Of a stretch of DNA of 32,621 nucleotides, positions 25,585 through 32,317 are shown in pieces. Under the pieces are notes generated by a model. It worked only from the letters and a program-made list of their open reading frames with translations. It was not told the DNA's origin and made no database searches. Within the stretch, counting starts at the first letter, position 1. The number at the start of each line of letters is the position of its first letter. The stretch is from assembly GCA_023411795.1 (NCBI GenBank), contig JAEYOK010000011.1, positions 1 through 32,621 on the forward strand. Direction: 5' to 3'. A program made the position numbers and the translations under genes. Origin of the DNA: Bacillota bacterium (lineage in GTDB: Bacteria > Bacillota > Clostridia > DSM-8532).

Positions 25585-26281
25585 CACGCACCTTAAGCCT
25601 GAATCCGAAACCCCAGACGGCCTCGATGGAAACATTACTATGCTCCAGTTTTTTTCTTAGTCTTCGGACCGTATCATCAGTCGCGCGGGTTTCAATCTCT
25701 GTGTTGTATCCCCAAATACTTTCGAGCAACTCATCTCTGGAGACTGCTTGATCATTTTTCTCCATCAGGTATTTCAGAAGGTCATATTCGTTAGGCGTGA
25801 GTGTAACCTCTTGTCCTCCCGCTTTTACTCTTTTGCCCTTGGTGTCCATGTTAATATCTCCAAATGAAAGCTCCCTTTCGTCGCTTGTATGGCCTGCATT
25901 CTGCTTTTCAAACTCAATGCGTCTGAAAATTGCTTTAACTCTCATTACTAATGACATAGCTGAAAAAGGTTTTGTAAAATAATCATCGCTGCCGAGGCTG
26001 AGACCTGTAGCGTAATCCAAATCAGAGTCCCGAGCGGTCAACATAATGATGGGCACAGTTGACAGCTTTCGCAGTTCTTTGCAAACATTAAAACCACCAA
26101 TACCCGGCATCATTACGTCGAGAATTACAAGATCACAGGCTGCCTTCCGAAAAGCGTCCAATAGCAGGTCACCGTTTTCGAAGGCGGTAACCACATATCC
26201 TTCACTCTCAAGAAAGGTCGTGATGGCCTCTCTGATGTTCTGTTCATCATCGGCAATATATATTAATTTTTTAGCTTCCAC
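25571..26281 (-). CDS. OmpR/PhoB-family response regulator
   Basis: 236 aa. The receiver domain has D11/D12, phospho-acceptor D55 (VILDVMMP), T/S in LTARDS and K in FTKPFS. The C-terminal winged helix (about 135-233) contains LTPNEYDLLKYLM and ATDDTVRRLRKKLE. The GTG start is the first codon of MEAKKLIYI and follows GGAGATGATAAA. It is the first gene of the two-component operon and is probably autoregulated through the CGTAT repeat upstream. The same repeat before the VTC operon names that operon as a likely target. Confidence 0.94.
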   Translation of the reverse strand: MEAKKLIYIADDEQNIREAITTFLESEGYVVTAFENGDLLLDAFRKAACDLVILDVMMPGIGGFNVCKELRKLSTVPIIMLTARDSDLDYATGLSLGSDDYFTKPFSAMSLVMRVKAIFRRIEFEKQNAGHTSDERELSFGDINMDTKGKRVKAGGQEVTLTPNEYDLLKYLMEKNDQAVSRDELLESIWGYNTEIETRATDDTVRRLRKKLEHSNVSIEAVWGFGFRLKVRDENV

Positions 26282-26317
26282 TTTATCATCTCCAGGGTGT
26301 ACATCATTCTAAGAATA

Positions 26318-26380
26318 ATTATATCAGAGTAAAAAAAATTGTTTCTGAAAAATGCATGTATTTTATACGAAAATTATACG
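26318..26380 (-). promoter_or_regulatory. Candidate autoregulated promoter of the response-regulator gene
   Basis: On the minus strand, CGTATAATTTTCGTATAAAA (26380-26361) carries CGTAT twice at an 11-bp period. Forty-one bases on, TATAAT (26323-26318) has an upstream TG-A (extended -10) and no usable -35. This fits an activator-dependent promoter. Confidence 0.55.
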
Positions 26381-26381
26381 C

Positions 26382-26417
26382 AAAAAAAGCAGTTAGTATC
26401 AAAATATTAACTGCTTT
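26382..26417 (-). terminator. Terminator after the YmaF gene
   Basis: The stem GCAGTTA (26389-26395)/TAACTGC (26408-26414) is flanked by AAAAAAA on the left. Read on the minus strand this gives a hairpin followed by a run of seven T, 31 bases downstream of the YmaF stop. Confidence 0.75.
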
Positions 26418-26444
26418 AAGAATTTGACCATTTTCCCATGGCTA

Positions 26445-26876
26445 TCAATCCCGCAAAATTGTTGGACTTTCAATAAGAGTAGCGAACTGGAATCTATGGC
26501 AGTGCCCGTCGTTAACCGTTGTCTTTCCCCTGACATAATGAACATGTCTTCCGTTTCCAACATTAATAGCCGGACCTGTACAATCCTCTATTTCGTGGAA
26601 ATGATCAAAAAAGTCGGTACGAGTACAAATTTTGTGTATATGATTGCCGTTTGAGGTCGGAATGGCTTCGCCTGAAACTCCGGCAAAACGGTGGTTATGT
26701 GGGTCATCATCTTCTTCCGCGATTTCGGTACTGCCTAAAAATTCATGGACATGTTTCTGCTTTTCATTATTTTTTCTGTTTCTTCTGCTTATAGTTTCAT
26801 CATTTTCGCTTCTTCTATCACGATCTGCAAATCTGACCCAACTCGGACAAACATCCCAATTGTTGTTATAGAGCAT
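26445..26876 (-). CDS. ymaF: YmaF family histidine-rich protein
   Basis: 143 aa from ATG 26876 (AAAGGA 9 bases upstream); an ATG at 26894 has no ribosome-binding site. The sequence holds many evenly spaced His clusters: HVHEF, HNHRF, NHIHK, DHFHE, RHVHY and GHCHRF. They sit in repeated beta-like units (GNHIHKICTRTDFFDHFHEI and GRHVHYVRGKTTVNDGHCHR), the pattern of YmaF (unknown function; Bacillus ymaF is a reference). The HxH units look able to bind metal, but this is inference. There is no signal peptide. It is a single gene with its own terminator. Confidence 0.85.
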   Translation of the reverse strand: MLYNNNWDVCPSWVRFADRDRRSENDETISRRNRKNNEKQKHVHEFLGSTEIAEEDDDPHNHRFAGVSGEAIPTSNGNHIHKICTRTDFFDHFHEIEDCTGPAINVGNGRHVHYVRGKTTVNDGHCHRFQFATLIESPTILRD

Positions 26877-26910
26877 AGCAGTGATTCCTTTCATATAATT
26901 AGCTCAGTAT

Positions 26911-26939
26911 ATATTATGCTAGTTGAAGAAATGTGCTAA
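26911..26939 (-). promoter_or_regulatory. Possible promoter of the YmaF gene
   Basis: TTAGCA (26939-26934) and TAATAT (26916-26911) on the minus strand with a 17-base spacer, 35 bases before the ATG. Confidence 0.35.
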
Positions 26940-27054
26940 TTTTAACCATAAATTTTTTAACTATATGAAATTATTAGTTTAGGTATCATTTTTATCTCCT
27001 GAGAGTTATTTGCCTTTTGTCGAATAAAATATATCGAAAAACAATAAAAATAGA

Positions 27055-27083
27055 TTGACATTCAATATACACCGTGATATATT
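27055..27083 (+). promoter_or_regulatory. Promoter of the DUF2975-YozG-DUF4173 operon
   Basis: TTGACA (27055-27060), a 17-base spacer and TATATT (27078-27083) with an upstream TG-A extended -10. A 9-bp inverted repeat, AAATATATC (27027-27035)/GATATATTT (27076-27084), brackets the -35 and covers the -10. It is a candidate site for the operon's own regulator, though such a repeat can arise by chance in AT-rich DNA. Confidence 0.8.
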
Positions 27084-27121
27084 TCAAGTGAAAGTTTACT
27101 TGAAGCGTGGAGGTTCCGGCT

Positions 27122-27577
27122 ATGGATTGGAATAAGGATAAAAGCGTTATGTTATCACGGATTTGTATTGTTGTGTTTACCGGCTTATTGGCAATTGCCG
27201 ATATATGCGCATACTGGCTGGTGTCTTGGTTTATTAGGGTCTCTCACACCCTTAATGGTTTAACAGATCGCATTTTATTAATGATTACTGTTTACTCATG
27301 CAGTATTTGCGCTTGGATTCTACTGGTGAATCTGTGGAAGCTTTTAACCAATATACAAAAGGGTATGCTTTTTGAAATGACCAGTGTGAAACATTTACGG
27401 ATAACATCATGGTGCTGTCTAGGAGTCTGTGTAATCTGTCTATTAAGTACCCTTTATTACAAACCATTTATTCTAATGTCGATTGCTGCCGGTTTTATGG
27501 CATTGATAGTTCGCATTATTAAGAATGTTTTTGAGCAGGCCATCTCAATGAAAAACGAGCTTGACTTTACAGTTTGA
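27122..27577 (+). CDS. DUF2975 four-helix membrane protein (YoaS-like)
   Basis: 151 aa from ATG 27122, with GGAGG and a 7-base gap; a GTG at 27107 would overlap that site. Four hydrophobic helices (about 10-32, 45-68, 95-112, 117-135) and a short tail, the DUF2975 layout. Function unknown. The stop is 11 bases ahead of a small Cro/CI-type regulator; Bacillus yoaS and yozG show the same pairing, which suggests that membrane protein and regulator work together. Confidence 0.85.
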   Translation: MDWNKDKSVMLSRICIVVFTGLLAIADICAYWLVSWFIRVSHTLNGLTDRILLMITVYSCSICAWILLVNLWKLLTNIQKGMLFEMTSVKHLRITSWCCLGVCVICLLSTLYYKPFILMSIAAGFMALIVRIIKNVFEQAISMKNELDFTV

Positions 27578-27588
27578 GGAGGATTTTG

Positions 27589-27804
27589 ATGGAAATTATA
27601 GTTAACCTAGATGTAATGATGGCCAAACGAAAAATTTCAGCCGGTGAACTTGCCGAACGTATTGGAATCACACCTGCGAACCTTTCAATATTAAAAAACA
27701 GTAAAGCCAAGGCCATTCGTTTTTCAACATTGATGGCTTTGTGTCATGAGCTTAAATGTCAGCCCGGTGATATCCTAGAGTTCAAGGATGATAGTGAGCT
27801 GTAA
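27589..27804 (+). CDS. Small Cro/CI-type HTH regulator (YozG-like)
   Basis: 71 aa from ATG 27589, with GAGGAGG 6-7 bases before it. An almost bare helix-turn-helix of the HTH_26 kind: KISAGELAERIGITPANLSI is the recognition region, followed by FSTLMALCHELKCQPGDILEF, the standard closing block of this family. It usually acts as a repressor of its own operon. It is translated between a DUF2975 gene and a DUF4173 gene. Confidence 0.9.
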   Translation: MEIIVNLDVMMAKRKISAGELAERIGITPANLSILKNSKAKAIRFSTLMALCHELKCQPGDILEFKDDSEL

Positions 27805-27844
27805 TGAACCGAGCAAGCATAGTTATTTAAGGAGGACCGCTAAT

Positions 27845-29149
27845 ATGGACTCAATGTCTGGTAATGATAATAAAAGTATTCAGAATATCGATCTACCTAA
27901 GTTGCATGAAAAATCCTTTGAACCATCTAATACAGAGAAAATTGCACTATTATTCAGCTATCCCCTTGCGTTTCTCTACACATACATTCTTTTACCATCA
28001 TACAATGATGATATCTGGTATCCTGTTCTTTCAGCTTTTACAATCTTGTTTTACGTTTCTACCGAATTAATTTACCACAGGCAAAAAGCAGTAAAGGAAA
28101 GCTATATCTGGCTGGGATGTATTGCCGTGATATTATTGTCCATGGTTCTTGGGAGAAATCAAGTATGGGGAGATGGACTAGCATCGGTTTTTATACACTG
28201 CTATGCTGTCTACTGGATGATAAACCGTTCAGGACGATTAATGGAGGGCCGGAACGGACCACTTGCACCCTTGGATATGATAAACGGGTTTATTACGTTT
28301 CCTTTTAAGTATTTTATTCTACGGATAAAAGTATTATGGTTCACCATAACCTCAAAACTCAAAAAGAGTGGGAAAAAGGAATCAAGAGCAAGCACATGGA
28401 CTGCTGTTGCCGTCGGGTTTATATTATTTTATTTTGCCGGTTATTTATTGGCATCTGCAGATGAAACCTTTAACAAGGTTATAGGTGATTTGCTGAAGTA
28501 TCTGAGCTTCGATATATTTACTGAATTTACATTTCGATTTGTTTTAAGTCTTCCTATTGGGGCATACCTATATGGACTTATAGTAGGCACAAACAGAGAA
28601 GAAGTAGCAAATATTAATAGAAACAAAAAATATATCTTAGAGAAAATCGAAAAGCTGAGAAAAGTGCCTATAAAGGTATGGACAATTATACTGGCCGGAT
28701 TCAGCATTCTATATCTGATATTCTTTTTCATACAGGGATCATATCTATTCGGGGCATTTACACGAACACTGCCAGAAGGGTTCACGGTTGCCCAATATGC
28801 CAGACAAGGTTTTTTTGAGCTGTGCAAAATAATGGGTTTGAACTTTTTATTGCTTTGGATTGTTATAAAAAGCAGCGGTGAGGATATTCGTAATAATCGC
28901 TTTGCTATGATAATGTGCTCCATACTTCTTGCTCAGAGCGTGTTATTCTCAATAACAGCTTTTTCAAAGCTGGCATTATATATATCCTGCTTTGGCTTTA
29001 CTCCGCTGAGACTTCAAAGCACATGGCTTATTTGTGTATTGTTTTGCGGAAGCATTTTGACACTTTATTCTTTGTGGACAAGAAAAAGGTCATTTAGATT
29101 GTGGCTGTTTATAAGCGGTATTTCACTTGCACTGATGCATCTGTATTGA
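27845..29149 (+). CDS. DUF4173 polytopic membrane protein
   Basis: 434 aa from ATG 27845, with GGAGG 9 bases before; a TTG/ATG earlier than this overlaps the regulator gene. About ten hydrophobic helices. The family block LPEGFTVAQYARQGFFELCK (about 320-340) is the DUF4173 signature. An N-terminal polar segment of about 35 residues precedes the first helix. Function unknown; proteins of this family often sit beside DUF2975/HTH pairs. It converges on the DUF6648 gene with only 10 bases between the stops and no visible terminator, so the two transcripts probably overlap at their ends. Confidence 0.85.
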   Translation: MDSMSGNDNKSIQNIDLPKLHEKSFEPSNTEKIALLFSYPLAFLYTYILLPSYNDDIWYPVLSAFTILFYVSTELIYHRQKAVKESYIWLGCIAVILLSMVLGRNQVWGDGLASVFIHCYAVYWMINRSGRLMEGRNGPLAPLDMINGFITFPFKYFILRIKVLWFTITSKLKKSGKKESRASTWTAVAVGFILFYFAGYLLASADETFNKVIGDLLKYLSFDIFTEFTFRFVLSLPIGAYLYGLIVGTNREEVANINRNKKYILEKIEKLRKVPIKVWTIILAGFSILYLIFFFIQGSYLFGAFTRTLPEGFTVAQYARQGFFELCKIMGLNFLLLWIVIKSSGEDIRNNRFAMIMCSILLAQSVLFSITAFSKLALYISCFGFTPLRLQSTWLICVLFCGSILTLYSLWTRKRSFRLWLFISGISLALMHLY

Positions 29150-29159
29150 TGATGCAAGG

Positions 29160-29735
29160 CTAGTATTTCTGATTTATATAATTATCGGTCAGGGATTTTC
29201 TTTTATCATCCCTAAGGATTCCGTTTGCCTTCAGGGCATTTGCAACAGTGGCGCTCTGTGTATGAAGTATCAGATAATCATTGTCATTAAGACCGCTCAC
29301 AGTATAGAAGGCGTTTATTTCAAGGAGGATATCGGGGTCTTTTATTACTATTTCAATCAGCTTATCCTTAAGTTTATGAGACTTCACCCTGACATAATAA
29401 GCTTCAGCTTTAAAATCAATTAGCCTTAACAGCGCTAGAGTAGCACCATCCTTTTGGTAATAAAAATTTAAGGACTGGGTTGAATATGCCTGCCGCTCCT
29501 TATCGGTATTTTTTGGGTCGCGGGCAATCCATTGCCAGTATTTAGCGCTGACATTGTAGTAGTGATAGTTATAAACAGCTTTCTTAACATTATCGATTCT
29601 TGTGAAGGGTTTAATGCCAAGGCTCTCCATATATCTATAGTTTTCTTCTATAAACTCGTTTTTTGTCATATCGCCCATCTTATATTGTATAAGCAAGCTC
29701 TGCCTGTGCCTAAGAAATTTATTAAATTTATCCAT
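29160..29735 (-). CDS. DUF6648 family protein (unknown function)
   Basis: 191 aa from ATG 29735, with AGGCGGTG 10 bases upstream. Soluble, rich in Tyr and Lys. The start MDKFNKFLRHRQSLL, the middle KAVYNYHYYNVSAKYWQ and the end DDKRKSLTDNYINQKY match, from memory, the DUF6648 family of Clostridia. I see no catalytic motif. It is a single-gene unit, divergent from trpB2. Confidence 0.7.
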   Translation of the reverse strand: MDKFNKFLRHRQSLLIQYKMGDMTKNEFIEENYRYMESLGIKPFTRIDNVKKAVYNYHYYNVSAKYWQWIARDPKNTDKERQAYSTQSLNFYYQKDGATLALLRLIDFKAEAYYVRVKSHKLKDKLIEIVIKDPDILLEINAFYTVSGLNDNDYLILHTQSATVANALKANGILRDDKRKSLTDNYINQKY

Positions 29736-29762
29736 TAATCTGATACACCGCCTGTATGTCAC

Positions 29763-29791
29763 ATAATAAACAAGTTCTTGTTAAAAGTAAA
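29763..29791 (-). promoter_or_regulatory. Possible promoter of the DUF6648 gene with an operator-like inverted repeat
   Basis: TTTACT (29791-29786) and TATTAT (29768-29763) on the minus strand are 17 bases apart. The spacer contains the inverted repeat AACAAG-TT-CTTGTT (29769-29782), as if a repressor sat between -35 and -10. Confidence 0.4.
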
Positions 29792-29883
29792 GGTATTAAT
29801 GCTTCAACTGTTAATTTGCTCTAGGAACAAAGAATTAAGTCAGTATAAAAGATATTTTAAACTAATTTTTATATCAAAATAGT

Positions 29884-29913
29884 TTGACAGGTTAAAAACA
29901 TATATGATATTAT
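29884..29913 (+). promoter_or_regulatory. Promoter of trpB2
   Basis: TTGACA (29884-29889), an 18-base spacer and TATTAT (29908-29913) with an upstream TG-A extended -10. The predicted start is near 29920, giving a leader of about 100 bases. Confidence 0.8.
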
Positions 29914-29926
29914 ATGTAAAATTATC

Positions 29927-29963
29927 AATGATGTCTTGTGTCATGAGGACAACAAGAATCATT
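29927..29963 (+). promoter_or_regulatory. Stable leader hairpin upstream of trpB2
   Basis: A 15-bp stem made of AATGAT/ATCATT, TCTTGT/ACAAGA and GTC/GAC, with one-base bulges at G29933 and A29951, closes on the 5-base loop ATGAG. It would start about 8 bases into the transcript. No U-run follows, so it is not a simple terminator. It could be a protein or RNA control element or a 5' stabiliser. Confidence 0.5.
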
Positions 29964-30020
29964 ATAATGTAAGAGAGTTTGAGAAGAGATTGGTTTGATG
30001 AGAAGAGAGGAGATTAGACT

Positions 30021-31385
30021 ATGAGTACAAAGCATGTACCCTATCGTATCCATTTATCTGAAAAGGAATTGCCCGAGAGTTGGTATAATATCCGGGCTGA
30101 TCTTCCGAATTTAAGCCCATATTTAAATCCGGTAACAAAAGAATTAGTTATTCCTGATGACATGAAGGCCATTTTTCCAATGTCATTAATTGAGCAGGAA
30201 ATGTCCAATGAACGATTTATTGAAATCCCTGAGGAAGTCCGGGAGCTATATCGTTCTTTCCGTCCTGCACCTCTATGCCGGGCTTATAACCTGGAAAAGC
30301 TTCTGGATACACCTGCCCGTATTTATTATAAATATGAGGGCAATAATCCTTCTGGAAGCCATAAGCTAAATACAGCCATACCTCAAGCCTACTATAATAA
30401 AAAAGCGGGAATAAAGCGTCTGGCAACTGAAACCGGAGCGGGACAATGGGGGACAGCTCTTTCTGTAGCGACACAACTTTTCGGCTTGGAATGCACGGTT
30501 TATATGGTTAAAGTCAGTGCCATGCAAAAACCGTATAGAAAACTGATAATGGAAACATATGGCGCCAATGTCTTTCCCAGCCCAAGTATGCATACACAAT
30601 CGGGCAGAAACATTCTTGCAGAAAATCCTGACTATATGGGGAGCCTTGGACTTGCTATCAGTGAGGCTGTAGAGGATGCTGCCAGTCATGAAGATACAAA
30701 TTATGCTCTTGGAAGCGTTTTAAATCATGTTATTCTTCACCAGACTATTATAGGTCTTGAAGCGAAAAAGCAGATGGAGAAGGTAGATGAATATCCTGAT
30801 ATTGTAATTGCCTGCTGCGGTGGTGGCAGTAATTTTGGCGGGATTGCGTTCCCATTCCTCCACGATAAGATTAGAAATGGTACGAAGACTGAGATTTTAG
30901 CCGTAGAACCTGCCGCTTGCCCCACCTTGACCAAGGGGAAATTTGCTTTTGACTATGGTGATGTTGCACATTTTACACCTATTATTGAGATGTATACATT
31001 GGGTCATAATTTTATGCCACCGGGAATACATGCCGGAGGACTTCGCTACCATGGTGATTCAGCTTTGGTGAGCAGGGCTTATCATGACGGATTGATTGGG
31101 GCTCGCGCAGTACATCAGACCGATGTTTTTGAGGCAGCCATCCAGTTTGCTAAGTCAGAGCTCATTCTTCCGGCTCCTGAATCAGCACATGCCATTAGAA
31201 CAGCAATAGACGAGGCACTTAAATGTAAAGAAACCGGAGAATCAAAGAGTATTCTCTTCTGCTTAAGCGGACATGGTAATTTTGATATGACAGCATATGA
31301 AGAGTACTTAAGCGGGAAGCTTGTTGATGTAGAATACCCGGATGAAATGCTGGAAAAAGGGTTCGATACACTGCCCGTAATATAA
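30021..31385 (+). CDS. trpB: TrpB2-type tryptophan synthase beta chain (PLP-dependent)
   Basis: 454 aa, the longer TrpB2 form; the classical TrpB is about 400. The PLP lysine is K115 in GSHKLNTA. Other family blocks are ETGAGQWGTALS, the phosphate-binding CCGGGSNFGG and FCLSGHGNFDM. It joins indole and L-serine to tryptophan. TrpB2 enzymes can act without TrpA, and no trpA or other trp gene is nearby, consistent with an indole-salvage or stand-alone role. AGAGGAG lies 8-9 bases before the ATG. It is monocistronic with its own promoter, leader hairpin and terminator. Confidence 0.93.
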   Translation: MSTKHVPYRIHLSEKELPESWYNIRADLPNLSPYLNPVTKELVIPDDMKAIFPMSLIEQEMSNERFIEIPEEVRELYRSFRPAPLCRAYNLEKLLDTPARIYYKYEGNNPSGSHKLNTAIPQAYYNKKAGIKRLATETGAGQWGTALSVATQLFGLECTVYMVKVSAMQKPYRKLIMETYGANVFPSPSMHTQSGRNILAENPDYMGSLGLAISEAVEDAASHEDTNYALGSVLNHVILHQTIIGLEAKKQMEKVDEYPDIVIACCGGGSNFGGIAFPFLHDKIRNGTKTEILAVEPAACPTLTKGKFAFDYGDVAHFTPIIEMYTLGHNFMPPGIHAGGLRYHGDSALVSRAYHDGLIGARAVHQTDVFEAAIQFAKSELILPAPESAHAIRTAIDEALKCKETGESKSILFCLSGHGNFDMTAYEEYLSGKLVDVEYPDEMLEKGFDTLPVI

Positions 31386-31400
31386 TTATCAAGATTAACC

Positions 31401-31430
31401 GGGGGTTGTATAACAACCCCTTATTTTTTA
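31401..31430 (+). terminator. Rho-independent terminator of trpB2
   Basis: The stem GGGGTTGT (31402-31409)/ACAACCCC (31413-31420) with loop ATA is followed by TTATTTTTT. Confidence 0.9.
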
Positions 31431-31509
31431 ATAATTTAATACTAATTTTATGTGGTTCTATGACAAAAAAATACGGTAGGTCGAATGCGCAGCTACTTTA
31501 AAGGATACT

Positions 31510-31536
31510 ATTGTAATATAAGGGATAAATTACAAT
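31510..31536. promoter_or_regulatory. Interrupted palindrome upstream of the tRNA-Lys promoter
   Basis: ATTGTAAT (31510-31517) and ATTACAAT (31529-31536) are exact inverted copies around an 11-base spacer. They end 12 bases before the -35 of the tRNA-Lys promoter. This is an operator-like layout in otherwise featureless DNA (31431-31548). Confidence 0.4.
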
Positions 31537-31548
31537 GCTAAAAATCTA

Positions 31549-31577
31549 TTGACTTAATAAGCTGATTCCTTTATAAT
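31549..31577 (+). promoter_or_regulatory. Promoter of tRNA-Lys
   Basis: TTGACT (31549-31554), a 17-base spacer and a perfect TATAAT (31572-31577), 53 bases upstream of the tRNA. Confidence 0.85.
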
Positions 31578-31630
31578 GTCAAAGGTAGCTGAAGAAGCCA
31601 GACCGAAAATTCAACAGAGTTATACGATAT

Positions 31631-31706
31631 GCACCATTAGCTCAGTTGGTAGAGCACCTGACTCTTAATCAGGGTGTCCGGGGTTCGAGCCCCCGATGGT
31701 GTACCA
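31631..31706 (+). tRNA. tRNA-Lys (anticodon CUU)
   Basis: 76 nt including an encoded CCA. The acceptor GCACCAT pairs with ATGGTGT, the terminal pair being a G-U wobble. The anticodon loop CTCTTAA (31662-31668) in the CCTGA/TCAGG stem gives CTT, reading AAG. The D arm and T arm (GGGG-TTCGAGC-CCCC) are regular. Confidence 0.97.
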
Positions 31707-31715
31707 AGCAAACAG

Positions 31716-31743
31716 CCGTGTAATATTAATTTACACGGTTTTT
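31716..31743 (+). terminator. Rho-independent terminator after tRNA-Lys
   Basis: The stem CCGTGTAA (31716-31723)/TTACACGG (31731-31738) is followed by TTTTT. It separates the tRNA from smpB. Confidence 0.85.
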
Positions 31744-31794
31744 GCATTAATAAATATTCCACTATTGATTTTGGCTGTATAGGTTGTGTGTATA

Positions 31795-32256
31795 ATGTCA
31801 GAGGGTAGAAAGACTATAGTACAAAACAGAAAAGCCAGGCATGACTATTTCATTGAGGAAACTTATGAAGCAGGAATCGCCCTTACTGGCACAGAGGTCA
31901 AATCTCTGCGTTTAGGTCGTGCTAACCTTCAGGACAGTTATGCCACAGTAAAAGACGGTGAGGTTTTTGTGTACGGCCTTCATATAAGCCCTTATGATAT
32001 GGGAAACAGGTTCAACCACGATCCTTTAAGGGTTAAAAAGCTTCTGCTTCATAGGTATGAGATAAACAAGTTAATTGGACATACTCAAAAACAGGGCCTT
32101 ACTCTTGTGCCGTTGAGTCTGTATTTCAAAAGGGGTAATGTAAAGGTTGAGTTGGCCATTGCAAAAGGTAAGAAGCTATACGATAAGCGTGATGACATCG
32201 CTAAAAAGGATGCGATGCGCGAGATTGACCGGAGAATGAAGGATACCAATAGGTAA
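31795..32256 (+). CDS. smpB: SsrA-binding protein SmpB
   Basis: 153 aa from ATG 31795 (weak AGGT at 10 bases). A GTG at 31786 would add three residues but overlaps that site. Conserved SmpB blocks are QNRKARHDYFIEETYEAGI, LTGTEVKSLRLGRANLQDSY, the GLHISPYD motif and the C-terminal KKLYDKRDDIAKKDAMREID; the last leads into the tail that folds in the ribosomal mRNA channel. It brings tmRNA to stalled ribosomes. The ssrA gene begins 61 bases downstream, the usual pairing. No rnr (RNase R) lies upstream; tRNA-Lys occupies that place, and I could not find a convincing smpB promoter. Confidence 0.96.
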   Translation: MSEGRKTIVQNRKARHDYFIEETYEAGIALTGTEVKSLRLGRANLQDSYATVKDGEVFVYGLHISPYDMGNRFNHDPLRVKKLLLHRYEINKLIGHTQKQGLTLVPLSLYFKRGNVKVELAIAKGKKLYDKRDDIAKKDAMREIDRRMKDTNR

Positions 32257-32275
32257 AAACCGGCATTTATGTTAC

Positions 32276-32294
32276 TTGACATATGTGTTATAAT
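32276..32294 (+). promoter_or_regulatory. Likely promoter of ssrA
   Basis: TGT-TATAAT (TATAAT at 32289-32294 with TG at 32286-32287) is an extended -10 placed about 24 bases before the mature tmRNA start. A TTGACA (32276-32281) is also present but only 7 bases away, too close to be its -35. Confidence 0.55.
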
Positions 32295-32317
32295 CTAATT
32301 GTTAGCCACCCTAAGTA

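Noticed and set aside
29920..30020. T-box or classical trp attenuator before trpB2
   Set aside because: There is no T-box sequence (TGGNACCGCG), no Trp-codon leader peptide and no terminator hairpin with a U-run.
31791..31796. TATAAT overlapping the smpB start codon as a promoter
   Set aside because: Transcription would begin after the ATG; the bases are explained by the coding start.
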